DNA of 64,000 nucleotides, taken from positions 5,044,001 through 5,108,000 of the forward strand of contig NZ_LT629775.1 in NCBI RefSeq assembly GCF_900105395.1, given 5' to 3'. Position 1 is the stretch's first letter; each line of letters begins with the position of its first letter. The notes beneath the pieces were generated by a model. It saw only the letters and a list, made by a program, of their open reading frames with translations, was not told the origin of the DNA and made no database searches. Positions 34,913 through 43,376 of this stretch are shown in pieces. Made by a program: the position numbers and the translations under genes. Origin of the DNA: Streptomyces sp. TLI_053 (GTDB lineage: Bacteria; Actinomycetota; Actinomycetes; Streptomycetales; Streptomycetaceae).

Positions 34913-34953
34913 GTTGAATTTTGAACCATTTGGGTGCGGGTGGCCGGACGGCG

Positions 34954-34974
34954 GGGCCGGGCGGCCCCCGGCCC
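34954..34974. terminator. Hairpin after the SseB-like gene
   Basis: 8-bp GC-only stem (34954-34961 with 34967-34974), 9 bases beyond the SseB-like stop codon. Confidence 0.5.
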
Positions 34975-34982
34975 ATCGTCGG

Positions 34983-35483
34983 TCAGCCGTACATCCGGCG
35001 CATGGTGAAGTCGACCATCTGCTCGACCGCCTTGGCGTCGAACACCATCCGGTGCTCGCCCTCCATGTCCAGCGCGAAGCCGTAGCCGGTCGGCAGCAGG
35101 TCGAGGACCTCGGCGCCGGTCACGGTGAAGTACTTGGACTCCTTGCCCGCGTAGCGCCGCAGCTCCTTGAGCGAGCTGAACATCGGGATCACCGGCGTCG
35201 GCGTGTTGTGCAGCGCCAGGAAGCCCGGCCGTTCGCCGCGCGGGCAGTGCACCTTGGAGGTGATGAAGATGGCCTGGAAGTCCTCCACCGCCATCGAGCC
35301 GGTGGTGAAGGCCCGGACGGCGTCCGCCAGGGACGGCGGCGAGGGCTCCGGGTAGAGCGACTGCTGCGCTCCCGGTGGCTGCTCGCCGTACGGGCCGGGG
35401 TTGGGCATGCCGTTCATGCCCGGCTGCGGCCCCGCCTGCTGGTAGGGATCGCCCGGGTATGCGTTCTGGTCATAGCCGTACAC
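34983..35483 (-). CDS. SseB-family protein
   Basis: A 166-residue protein. A Gln/Pro/Gly/Tyr-rich disordered N-terminus of about 45 residues (YGYDQNAYPGDPYQQAGPQP) is followed by an SseB N-terminal-type domain (IFITSKVHCPRGERPGFLAL, VIPMFSSLKELRRY, FALDMEGEHRMVFD). SseB-like proteins in actinomycetes are small cytoplasmic factors often linked to type VII or stress loci; here the gene is alone. Function unknown. Confidence 0.82.
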   Translation of the reverse strand: MYGYDQNAYPGDPYQQAGPQPGMNGMPNPGPYGEQPPGAQQSLYPEPSPPSLADAVRAFTTGSMAVEDFQAIFITSKVHCPRGERPGFLALHNTPTPVIPMFSSLKELRRYAGKESKYFTVTGAEVLDLLPTGYGFALDMEGEHRMVFDAKAVEQMVDFTMRRMYG

Positions 35484-35608
35484 ACGGACAGGCTATCGGG
35501 AGCGCGGCCACCCGTGCGGGCGTCGATCCTGACAAGGAGTGGCCGCCCCGGCTTGTGGGACGTGACCACGTTCATAGCGGAATCCACGAGGGATTCACCG
35601 GCTGGGGC

Positions 35609-35635
35609 TTGAAACAAGTTACCGCTGGGTAGCAT
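35609..35635 (+). promoter_or_regulatory. Promoter/operator candidate for the acyl-CoA dehydrogenase
   Basis: TTGAAA (35609-35614) and TAGCAT (35630-35635) with a 15-bp spacer that holds the dyad TACC-GCTG-GGTA (35620-35631). It is about 75 bp upstream of the gene. The short spacer and embedded dyad point to a regulated promoter. Confidence 0.45.
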
Positions 35636-35710
35636 CATGAGGCCTACTGGTGGGTACGGGGCGCCCGAACGCGGCGGTCTCCCGGAAGCGACGAACCGGA
35701 GAAAACGGCC

Positions 35711-37540
35711 ATGGGTCACTACAAGTCCAACCTGCGGGACGTGGAGTTCAACCTCTTCGAGGTGTTCGGCCGCGAGCAGGTGTACGGCACCGGACCGTTC
35801 GCGGACATGGACGTCGAGACCGCGAAGAACATCCTGAGCGAGATCGCGCGCCTGGCCGAGAACGACCTCGCCGCGTCCTTCACCGACACCGACCGCAACC
35901 CGCCGGTGTTCGACCCCGAGACCAACACCGCGCCGGTCCCGGCCTCCTTCCGGAAGAGCTACCAGGCGTACATGGACGCCGAGTGGTGGCGTCTGGGCAT
36001 CCCGGAGTCGATCGGCGGCCAGGTCACCCCGAGCTCGCTGATCTGGGCCTTCGCGGAGCAGATCCTCGGCTCCAACCCGGCCGTCTGGATGTACTCCTCC
36101 GGCCCGGCCTTCGCCGGCGTCGTCGCCGAGGAGGGCACCGAGGAGCAGCTGAAGGTCGCCCAGCGGATGACCGACCGCCTGTGGGGCTCCACCATGGTCC
36201 TGACCGAGCCGGACGCCGGCTCGGACGTCGGCGCCGGCCGCACCAAGGCGATCAAGCAGGAGGACGGCTCCTGGCACATCGAGGGCGTGAAGCGCTTCAT
36301 CACCTCGGGCGAGCACGACATGTCCGAGAACATCATCCACCTGGTGCTGGCCCGCCCCGAGGGCGGCAAGCCGGGCACCAAGGGCCTGGGCCTGTTCATC
36401 GTCCCCAAGTTCGACTTCGACTGGGAGACCGGCGAGCTGGGCGAGCGCAACGGCGCCTACGCCACCAACGTCGAGCACAAGATGGGCCTCAAGGCCTCGA
36501 ACACCTGCGAGATGACCTTCGGCGCCAAGCACCCGGCCAAGGGCTGGCTGCTGGGCGAGAAGGTCGACGGCATCCGCCAGATGTTCAAGATCATCGAGTT
36601 CGCCCGGATGATGGTCGGCACGAAGGCCATCGCCACGCTCTCCACCGGCTACCTGAACGCGCTGGAGTACGCCAAGGAGCGCGTGCAGGGCGCGGACATC
36701 TCGCAGTTCCTGGACAAGACCGCCCCGCGCGTCACCATCACCCACCACCCGGACGTCCGCCGCTCGCTGCTGACCCAGAAGGCGTACGCCGAGGGCATGC
36801 GCGCCCTGGTGCTCTACACCGCGTCCGTCCAGGACGACATGATGGCCGCCAAGCTGCGCGGCGAGCACGACGGCGCCGCCGAGCGCCTCAACGACCTGCT
36901 CCTGCCGATCGTCAAGGGCTACGGCTCGGAGAAGTCCTACGAGCAGCTCGCCCAGTCCCTGCAGACCTTCGGCGGCTCCGGCTACCTGCAGGAGTACCCG
37001 ATCGAGCAGTACATCCGGGACGCCAAGATCGACACCCTCTACGAGGGCACCACGGCCATCCAGGGCCAGGACTTCTTCTTCCGCAAGATCGTCAAGGACG
37101 GCGGCCAGGCACTCACCGCGCTGTCCGAGCAGATCCAGAAGTTCCTCGGCTCCGCCGAGGGCGGCGACGCCCTGGCCGCCGAGCGCGAGCTGCTCGCCAA
37201 GGCCGCCGGCGACCTGGAGGCCGTCGTCGGCAAGCTGCTCGCCGACCTCTCCTCGGTCGAGCAGGACGTCAAGAACATGTACAAGGTGGGCCTCAACACC
37301 ACCCGCCTGCTGATGATCTCCGGCGACGTCGTGGTCGGCTGGCTGCTGCTGCGCCAGGCCGCGGTGGCGCTGGCCAAGCTGGAGGCCGGCGCCTCGGAGA
37401 AGGACGTGCCGTTCTACCAGGGCAAGGTCGCGGCCGCCCGCTTCTTCGCCAAGAACATCCTGCCGACCGTCGCCGCGCAGCGCCTGATCGCCGAGGGCAT
37501 CGACAACGAGATCATGGACCTGGCGGAGGGGGCGTTCTGA
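35711..37540 (+). CDS. Acyl-CoA dehydrogenase (long-chain type, about 600 aa)
   Basis: A 609-residue FAD enzyme for the first step of fatty-acid beta-oxidation. The FAD/substrate signatures are MVLTEPDAGSDVGAGRTKA and the C-terminal QTFGGSGYLQEYPIEQYIRD. The catalytic Glu lies in IDTLYEGTTAIQGQDF. A C-terminal extension of about 130 residues places it with the FadE5-like/DUF-extended class, larger than the 380-residue short-chain enzymes. It is monocistronic, flanked by a candidate regulated promoter and a strong terminator. Chain-length preference cannot be told. Confidence 0.95.
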   Translation: MGHYKSNLRDVEFNLFEVFGREQVYGTGPFADMDVETAKNILSEIARLAENDLAASFTDTDRNPPVFDPETNTAPVPASFRKSYQAYMDAEWWRLGIPESIGGQVTPSSLIWAFAEQILGSNPAVWMYSSGPAFAGVVAEEGTEEQLKVAQRMTDRLWGSTMVLTEPDAGSDVGAGRTKAIKQEDGSWHIEGVKRFITSGEHDMSENIIHLVLARPEGGKPGTKGLGLFIVPKFDFDWETGELGERNGAYATNVEHKMGLKASNTCEMTFGAKHPAKGWLLGEKVDGIRQMFKIIEFARMMVGTKAIATLSTGYLNALEYAKERVQGADISQFLDKTAPRVTITHHPDVRRSLLTQKAYAEGMRALVLYTASVQDDMMAAKLRGEHDGAAERLNDLLLPIVKGYGSEKSYEQLAQSLQTFGGSGYLQEYPIEQYIRDAKIDTLYEGTTAIQGQDFFFRKIVKDGGQALTALSEQIQKFLGSAEGGDALAAERELLAKAAGDLEAVVGKLLADLSSVEQDVKNMYKVGLNTTRLLMISGDVVVGWLLLRQAAVALAKLEAGASEKDVPFYQGKVAAARFFAKNILPTVAAQRLIAEGIDNEIMDLAEGAF

Positions 37541-37574
37541 CGCCGCCCGCACCGACTGCCTGACCCCACCCTCA

Positions 37575-37612
37575 CACCGAAGGGCCCGGTTCCACGACCG
37601 GGCCCTTCGGTG
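37575..37612. terminator. Terminator after the acyl-CoA dehydrogenase
   Basis: Perfect 16-bp stem (37575-37590 with 37597-37612, 6-base loop), 35 bp past the stop codon. Confidence 0.85.
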
Positions 37613-37618
37613 TCCCCG

Positions 37619-37692
37619 CGGTCGTCCTGCGGCTGTCCGGCGGCCGTCCCGGGGCCGTCCTGCGGCCGTCCTGAGGCCGTTCTTCGGCCGCC
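37619..37692. repeat. Degenerate 11-bp tandem repeat, about 7 copies
   Basis: Units of the form CGGCCGTCCTG run head-to-tail with substitutions and small length changes, immediately after the terminator. The 313-bp gap 37541-37853 otherwise holds only the promoter region of the aminopeptidase gene. Confidence 0.65.
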
Positions 37693-37853
37693 CGCCCGCG
37701 CCCGGCGGGCCGTCAGATCCCGTCAGTTCACGTTTCTGTCTGCGTTCTGCATCCGTTGGGATGCTCCGAGTGTCATGTCCGTGTACGGGCATATGCTCAA
37801 GGTGCGAAGCCGATTCCCATTCGGCCTCGGCCCTCCCTCGACCCAGGAGCAGC

Positions 37854-39167
37854 ATGTCGACCGCCGCCCGCCAGGCCTTCTTCGACCGGACGCACACCGA
37901 TGACCTGATCGCCTTCCTCGGCACCTCGCCATCGCCCTACCACGCGGTCGCGAGCGCCGCCGAGCGGCTGGAGAAAGCCGGTTTCCGGCAGGTACTGGAA
38001 ACGGACGCCTGGGACGGTGTGGCCGGCGGCCGGTACGTCGTCCGCGGTGGCGCGCTGATCGCCTGGTACGTGCCGGCCGGCGCGGGCCCGGAGACACCGT
38101 TCCGCGTGGTGGGCACCCATACCGACTCCCCCAACCTGAGGGTCAAGCCGATCCCCGACACCGGGACGGCGGGCTGGCGGCAGGTCGCGGTGGAGATCTA
38201 CGGCGGTGTCCCGCTCAACACCTGGCTCGACCGGGACCTCGGCCTCTCCGGGCGGATCACCCTGCGCGACGGCAGCCGGCGGCTGGTCCAGCTGGACGAG
38301 CCGCTGCTGCGGGTGCCGCAGCTGGCGATCCACCTGGACCGCCAGGTCAACGACGGCATGAAGCTCGACAAGCAGCGCCACCTGACCCCCATCTGGGGCC
38401 TCGGGCCGGTCGACGAGGGCGCGCTGATCGAGTACGTCGCCGAGCGCGCCGGGGTCGACCCGGCCGAGGTGAGCGGCTGGGACCTCATGACCCACGACGT
38501 CCAGCCCGCCTCGTACCTGGGCCGGGACCGCGAGCTGCTGGCCGGTCCGCGACTGGACAACCTGCTCTCCGTGCACGCCGCCACCGCCGCGCTCGCCGCC
38601 GTGGCCACCGCGGCCGAGACGGAGGGCGCGGACCTGCCGTACATCCCGGTGCTGGCCGCCTTCGACCACGAGGAGACCGGCAGCGAGTCGGACACCGGCG
38701 CGCAGAGCCCGCTGCTCGGCAACGTCCTGGAGCGCAGCGTGTACGCGCGCGGCGGCGGCCTGGAGGACCGGGCCCGGGCGCTGGCCGGCACCGTCTGCCT
38801 GTCCTCCGACATGGGCCACGCCGTCCACCCGAACTACAGCGAGCGGCACGAGCCGGGCCACCACCCGATGCCGAACGCCGGGCCGATCCTGAAGGTCAAC
38901 GTCAACAACCGGTACGCCACCGACGGCGTGGGCCGGGCGGTGTTCACCGCGGCCTGCGAGAAGGCCGGCGTGCCGTGGCAGACCTTCGTCTCCAACAACG
39001 CCATGCCCTGCGGGACGACGATCGGCCCGATCACCGCGGCCCGCCTCGGCATCCAGACCGTGGACTGCGGCATCGCCGCGCTGTCCATGCACTCGGCCCG
39101 CGAGCTGTGCGGCGCGGAGGACCCGTACCTGCTGGCGAGCGCGATCAAGGCGTTCCTGGAGGGCTGA
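37854..39167 (+). CDS. M18-family aminopeptidase
   Basis: A 437-residue cytosolic zinc aminopeptidase (aspartyl-aminopeptidase type) that trims N-terminal residues. Metal and catalytic motifs: VVGTHTDSPNLRVKP (first His/Asp), GPRLDNLLSVHA (bridging Asp), FDHEETGSES (catalytic Glu pair), CLSSDMGHAVHPNY (Asp) and the C-terminal LSMHSAREL (last His). The ATG at 37854 has AGGAGC 3-8 bases upstream; an in-frame ATG at 37761 would add an unlikely 31-residue tail. Single gene ending in a 20-bp hairpin. Confidence 0.94.
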   Translation: MSTAARQAFFDRTHTDDLIAFLGTSPSPYHAVASAAERLEKAGFRQVLETDAWDGVAGGRYVVRGGALIAWYVPAGAGPETPFRVVGTHTDSPNLRVKPIPDTGTAGWRQVAVEIYGGVPLNTWLDRDLGLSGRITLRDGSRRLVQLDEPLLRVPQLAIHLDRQVNDGMKLDKQRHLTPIWGLGPVDEGALIEYVAERAGVDPAEVSGWDLMTHDVQPASYLGRDRELLAGPRLDNLLSVHAATAALAAVATAAETEGADLPYIPVLAAFDHEETGSESDTGAQSPLLGNVLERSVYARGGGLEDRARALAGTVCLSSDMGHAVHPNYSERHEPGHHPMPNAGPILKVNVNNRYATDGVGRAVFTAACEKAGVPWQTFVSNNAMPCGTTIGPITAARLGIQTVDCGIAALSMHSARELCGAEDPYLLASAIKAFLEG

Positions 39168-39184
39168 GCCCCTCCCCCCCGGCA

Positions 39185-39228
39185 TGCGGAAGGGCCCGGC
39201 GAGCGGACGCTCGCCGGGCCCTTCCGCA
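39185..39228. terminator. Very strong bidirectional terminator
   Basis: Perfect 20-bp stem (39185-39204 with 39209-39228) and 4-base loop GGAC between the convergent aminopeptidase and thioredoxin/NHL genes. Confidence 0.85.
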
Positions 39229-39245
39229 CGGGGCGGGGTCCGCGA

Positions 39246-41060
39246 CTACTCCATGCCCGCCAGGACCAGCGGCAGCCGGCGCGCGCCGTCGGCGGTGAGC
39301 CGCACCGGCACGCCCCAGTCCTGCTGGTGGACGTGGCAGGCCGGGTACTCGATCGCCGGGTCGTCGTCGCAGGACGCCGCCATCGCCGAGACGTGCAGCA
39401 CGCCCTCGGCCACCTCGGCGGAGAGCACCAGCTCACGGGAGAGCGCGGAGTCCGCGCCCGCCCCGGAGACCAGCAGCTCGGGCGGGGTGGCGCTGACCAG
39501 CAGCCGGGTGGACGGGCCGTAGCGCTCGTCCAGCTTCTGGCCGGTCGGCGCCCGGAACACCACGTCCAGTTGCAGGACGCCGGGCGCCACCTCGGTCGCG
39601 GCCCGCCGGGTGCGGTGCGCCACCGCCTCCACCCGGACCGCCTCCTCGGGCAGCCGCAGCCGGGTCAGCCGGTGCCGGGCGGACTCGACCACCACGATGT
39701 CCTGGTCCACCAGCACCGCGCCGGAGGGCTCGCGCAGATCGGTGGCCAGCGTGCTGACCTCGCCGCTCGCCGGGTCGTAGCGGCGCAGCGCGTGGTTGTA
39801 GGTGTCGCTGACGGCCACCGAGCCGTCCGGCAGCACGGTGACGCCCAGCGGGTGCTGGAGCAGCGCCTGCTCGGCCGCGCCGTCCCGGTGCCCGAAGTCG
39901 AACAGGCCGGTGCCGACGGCGCTGTGCACCTCCTTGGTTTCACGTGAAACCCAGCGCAGCGAGGAGGTCTCGGAGTCCGCGACCCAGAGCCGCTCGCCGT
40001 CCGCCGACACCGCCAGACCGGAGGGCTGGGCGAACCAGGCCTCGGCGGCGGGGCCGTCGACCAGGCCCTCGTTGGTGGTGCCGGCCGCGACGCCGACCGT
40101 GCCGGCGGCCGGGTCGTACGCCCACAGCTGGTGCACGCCGGCCATCGCGATCCAGACCCGGCCGTCGAACCAGGCGACGTCCCAGGGCGAGGAGAGGTCG
40201 ACCTCGCGGGCCGCGCCCTCGGTCGCCGAGCCCTGCCACCACTGCCGGCCGGTGCCGGCCAGAGTGGTCACCTCGCCGTCCGACAGCCGGACGCCGCGCA
40301 GCGCGTGGTTGACGGTGTCGGCGACGATCACGTCGTACTCGGAGCCGGCCGGGAGCAGCGCGAGCCCCTGCGGCTCGCTGAACCGCGGGCTGGTGCCGTC
40401 CACCAGGCCGCGCACGCCGTCACCGATCCGGCGGACCACGGTCTCGCCGTCCGCCTCCAGCTCGACCAGCGAGTGGTGCCCGGAGTCGGCCACCAGGAAG
40501 TGGCCGTCCGGCAGCCGGACCGCCTTGCCCGGGAACTTCAGGTCCCCGGCGGTCGGCTCGGGCGCCACGTACGGGCCGTCGCCGCGCCGCAGCGTCCCCT
40601 TCGCCGCGTGCTCCGCCTCCAGCTCCTCGACCAGCCGGGCGATCGCGTGCGCGTGCCCCTCGCCGGCGTGCTGGGTGACCACGTACCCCTCGGGGTCGAT
40701 CACCACCAGCGTCGGCCAGGCCCGCACCGCGTACTGCTTCCAGGTGACCAGCTCCGGGTCGTCCAGCACGGGGTGGTGCACCTCGTACCGCTCGACCGCG
40801 TCCACCACCGCCCGGTGGTCGGCCTCGTGCACGAACTTGGGGGAGTGCACGCCGACGATCACCACGGTGTCGCGGTGCTTCTCCTCCAGCTCCCGCAACT
40901 CGTCGAGGACGTGCAGACAGTTGATGCAGCAGAAGGTCCAGAAGTCCAGGACGGTGATCTTGCCCCGGAAGTCGGCGAGCGTGAGCTCCTTGCCACCGGT
41001 GTTGAGCCAACCGCCTGCCCCGACCAGCTCGGGGGCGCGTACACGTGCACGGGATGCCAT
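39246..41060 (-). CDS. Thioredoxin-like/NHL-repeat (NHLRC2-like) protein
   Basis: A 604-residue protein. The N-terminal thioredoxin-like domain has the redox motif FCCINC (CxxC formed by Cys45 and Cys48), FRGKITVLDFWTF before it, and a cis-Pro region. From about residue 180 a six-bladed NHL/beta-propeller follows, with repeats such as FPGKAVRLPDGHFLVADSGH and LADGERLWVADSETSSLRW-type blades. The arrangement matches eukaryotic and bacterial NHLRC2. It could be a redox scaffold; the biochemical role is not settled. The ATG at 41060 is chosen because upstream in-frame residues do not match the family. A perfect parS site lies inside the coding sequence. Confidence 0.88.
   Translation of the reverse strand: MASRARVRAPELVGAGGWLNTGGKELTLADFRGKITVLDFWTFCCINCLHVLDELRELEEKHRDTVVIVGVHSPKFVHEADHRAVVDAVERYEVHHPVLDDPELVTWKQYAVRAWPTLVVIDPEGYVVTQHAGEGHAHAIARLVEELEAEHAAKGTLRRGDGPYVAPEPTAGDLKFPGKAVRLPDGHFLVADSGHHSLVELEADGETVVRRIGDGVRGLVDGTSPRFSEPQGLALLPAGSEYDVIVADTVNHALRGVRLSDGEVTTLAGTGRQWWQGSATEGAAREVDLSSPWDVAWFDGRVWIAMAGVHQLWAYDPAAGTVGVAAGTTNEGLVDGPAAEAWFAQPSGLAVSADGERLWVADSETSSLRWVSRETKEVHSAVGTGLFDFGHRDGAAEQALLQHPLGVTVLPDGSVAVSDTYNHALRRYDPASGEVSTLATDLREPSGAVLVDQDIVVVESARHRLTRLRLPEEAVRVEAVAHRTRRAATEVAPGVLQLDVVFRAPTGQKLDERYGPSTRLLVSATPPELLVSGAGADSALSRELVLSAEVAEGVLHVSAMAASCDDDPAIEYPACHVHQQDWGVPVRLTADGARRLPLVLAGME
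39937..39950. other. parS centromere site (ParB-binding), intragenic
   Basis: GTTTCACGTGAAAC, a perfect 14-bp palindrome identical to the Streptomyces parS consensus core, lies within the thioredoxin/NHL gene. ParB binds such sites, which cluster around oriC in streptomycetes, to load the segregation complex during sporulation. It encodes VSRETK in the NHL protein, so the gene tolerates the site in its reading frame. Confidence 0.9.
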
Positions 41061-41111
41061 GAGGCAATCAAACAGCACCGCCGCCGTCCGCATTCCGGTG
41101 CGTCCGAGGAT

Positions 41112-42341
41112 TCAGACGATGAGGTGGGGGAGGAAGCGGGCGCCCTGGTGGGTGATCGGGCTGTCGTCGGTCTCGCGGATGCCGAGGCCGGCGGCCTCGC
41201 CGTCGACGACCCAGGTGCCGAGCACCGGGCGGTTGCCGTCGAAGTCGGGCAGCGGGTGCAGCTGCTGGTAGCAGTGGCCCTCGGCGCCGTAGCGGTCCGG
41301 GTCGCCGGCCCAGTCGGCGAGCCTGGTCTCCCGGCCGCCGGGTTCGACGATCCGCACGCCCGCGCCCTCGCGGCCGAGCAGCGGCTTGGCGGCGTAGCCG
41401 GGGCCGTCCGGGTCGGCGAGCTCGCGCGGGCCGTCCAGATAGGCGGGCAGCAGGTTGGGGTGTCCCGGGTACAGCTCCCAGAGGACGGCCAGCAGGGCCT
41501 TGTTGGAGAGCAGCATCTTCCAGGCCGGCTCGATCCACAGGGTGGAGCCGGTGGAACCGCCGAGGTCGATGACGTCCAGCAGCTGCTCGCCGAACTCGTC
41601 GGAGACCAGCCACTCCCAGGGGTAGAGCTTGAAGGCGGAGCGGACGAAGCGGTGCTCGAGGTCGACGAAGCGGCCGGACAGGCCGTCCCAGCCGATGTCC
41701 TCCACGGCGATGCCGACCGTTTCGAGGCCCGCCTGCTCGGCGCACTCCTGGAGGTAGAGGGTGGTCATCCAGTCCTCGCCCTCGGTGTCGCCGCGCGAGT
41801 GCGCGAAGTGCACCGGACCGGACGGCAGCAGGTGCTTCTGCCGGGCCCAGGCTGCCACCAGCCGCTCGTGCAGCGAGTTCCACTGGTCGGCGTGCGGGAA
41901 CCGCTCCTCCATCCAGAACCACTGCGGACCGGCCGCCTCGATCAGCGAGGTCGGGGTGTCGGCGTTGTACTCGAACAGCTTCGCCGGGCCGGTGCCGTCG
42001 TACGCGAGGTCGAACCGCCCGTAGAGGGAGGGCTGTTCGTCGCGGCGCTGCCATGACTCGGTGACGGCGGCGACCAGCCGGGGGTCGGTGATGCCGTACT
42101 CGGCGAAGCGGCCGGTGCGCACCACGTGGCCGGCGGCGGCCAGCGACATCGCGTGCAGCTCCTCGACCACCTCCTCCAGCGCCTCCACCTCGGGCAGCGA
42201 GAACTCGTAGTACGCGGACTCGTCCCAGTAGGCGTGCGGGCCGCCCTGGTTGCACGGGTCCGAGCACATCGCGTAGATCAGGCCCTGGCCCTCGACGGTC
42301 GTCAGCCAGTCCGGGCGGGGTTCGACGGTACGGCGGCGCAC
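41112..42341 (-). CDS. Glutathionylspermidine synthase-like ATP-grasp ligase (YgiC/YjfC family)
   Basis: A 409-residue ATP-grasp enzyme matching the C-terminal synthetase domain of glutathionylspermidine synthase, without the amidase half. Conserved segments: KLFEYNADTPTSLIEAAGPQ, LYLQECAEQAG, NKALLAVLWELYPGHPNLLP, YAAKPLLGREGAGVRI (nucleotide loop) and the end SPITHQGARFLPHLIV. It should ligate a carboxylate to an amine using ATP. Streptomyces lack glutathione, so the classical product is unlikely. It starts 6 bp after a small lipoprotein gene (same operon), and a DUF350 protein is divergent, a grouping also seen as ygiBC and yjfLMC in enterobacteria. Confidence 0.9.
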   Translation of the reverse strand: MRRRTVEPRPDWLTTVEGQGLIYAMCSDPCNQGGPHAYWDESAYYEFSLPEVEALEEVVEELHAMSLAAAGHVVRTGRFAEYGITDPRLVAAVTESWQRRDEQPSLYGRFDLAYDGTGPAKLFEYNADTPTSLIEAAGPQWFWMEERFPHADQWNSLHERLVAAWARQKHLLPSGPVHFAHSRGDTEGEDWMTTLYLQECAEQAGLETVGIAVEDIGWDGLSGRFVDLEHRFVRSAFKLYPWEWLVSDEFGEQLLDVIDLGGSTGSTLWIEPAWKMLLSNKALLAVLWELYPGHPNLLPAYLDGPRELADPDGPGYAAKPLLGREGAGVRIVEPGGRETRLADWAGDPDRYGAEGHCYQQLHPLPDFDGNRPVLGTWVVDGEAAGLGIRETDDSPITHQGARFLPHLIV

Positions 42342-42347
42342 GGCGGA

Positions 42348-42719
42348 TCAGCCTCCGCCGGAGCCGCTGGAGCCGGCCGGGCAGCCGAAGCCGCCGCGCT
42401 TGGTGGCGGCCTTGTCGAAGGTGCCGCCGACGGCGTCGGTGGCGCCGGAGCCGCAGTAGTACCAGCGGCCGGCGGTGGCTCCGGCGGCCTTGCCGCCGGA
42501 GCAGGAGTGGCTGTCGAGGACCTTGAGGGTGGTCGGGTCGACGCAGCGGCTCGGCGGGTTGCCGCCGGAGGAGGAAGAGCAGCCGGAGAGCGCGAGCGCG
42601 AGGGTGCCGACCATGCCCAGCGCGACGAACCCGGACCGGCGGCGGGTGCCGGGGCCGGGGGCGTCGGACTCCGTGGTGTCCGGTCTCGGGGCGGGGCTGG
42701 CGGGCGGCGGCTGCGTCAT
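42348..42719 (-). CDS. Small Cys-rich lipoprotein upstream of the ATP-grasp ligase
   Basis: A 123-residue lipoprotein. The N-terminus is MTQPPPASPAPRPDTTESDA, the hydrophobic signal ends in LALSGC (lipobox Cys), and the mature part carries four more Cys (RCVDPTT, HSCSGGK, YYCGSG, FGCPAG) and a Gly/Ser tail. YgiB/DUF1190 proteins occupy the same place beside YgiC in E. coli; similarity here is positional and compositional, not a firm family match. The ATG at 42719 gives a normal signal peptide. It should sit on the outer face of the membrane. Confidence 0.78.
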   Translation of the reverse strand: MTQPPPASPAPRPDTTESDAPGPGTRRRSGFVALGMVGTLALALSGCSSSSGGNPPSRCVDPTTLKVLDSHSCSGGKAAGATAGRWYYCGSGATDAVGGTFDKAATKRGGFGCPAGSSGSGGG

Positions 42720-42895
42720 GGCGTCCGATGGTACGCGTGGGCCGGGATAGTACGGGAGGGACCCCGGTTCCCGGTCCGGATCCGGCCCCGATGCGTTATC
42801 TTTTGCCGATCCTTGACCGCGGGACCGGGCCCCACGCGGGCGGCCGCCCCGACGAGGAGCGACCTGCGACACGGACCCGGGGGGCTGGACAACCC

Positions 42896-43318
42896 ATGAA
42901 CGACATCCTGCACGGACTCGGCGCGGCGGCGGTCTTCGGCGGCGTCGGCGTCGTCCTGCTGCTGCTCGGCATCCTCCTCGTGGACGCCCTCACGCCGGGG
43001 CGGCTGGGCCACCAGATCTGGGTGGAGCGCAACCGCAACGCCGCCGTGCTGCTCAGCTCGGCGCTGCTGGGCATCGGCGGCATCGTCTTCACCGCGATCC
43101 TCTACACCTACGAGGACTTCGGGAAGGGCCTGCTCTCCACGGCCTGCTTCGGGGTGCTCGGCCTGGTGCTGATGGCGGTCGCGTTCTGGGTGGTGGACGT
43201 GCTGACGCCGGGCAAGCTGGGCGCGATCCTGGTCGACCCGGAGCCGCACCCGGCGGTCTGGGTGACCGCCAGCTGCAACCTCGCGGTCGCGGCGATCGTG
43301 TCGGCCTCGATCGCCTGA
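42896..43318 (+). CDS. DUF350 (YjfL-like) membrane protein
   Basis: A 140-residue protein with four transmembrane helices arranged as two repeats. VVLLLLGILLVDALTPGRLG in the first half and VAFWVVDVLTPGKLGAILV in the second show the internal duplication typical of DUF350. It is divergent from the lipoprotein/ATP-grasp operon and probably functions with it; Iyer and colleagues described such neighbourhoods for amidoligase-type ATP-grasp enzymes. The ATG at 42896 follows a G-rich stretch. Confidence 0.87.
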   Translation: MNDILHGLGAAAVFGGVGVVLLLLGILLVDALTPGRLGHQIWVERNRNAAVLLSSALLGIGGIVFTAILYTYEDFGKGLLSTACFGVLGLVLMAVAFWVVDVLTPGKLGAILVDPEPHPAVWVTASCNLAVAAIVSASIA

Positions 43319-43376
43319 CCTTCCGCGGGGCCGGGCGCCTCCCCGGGGCCGGAAGCACGCGCCCGGACGGCGCCCG

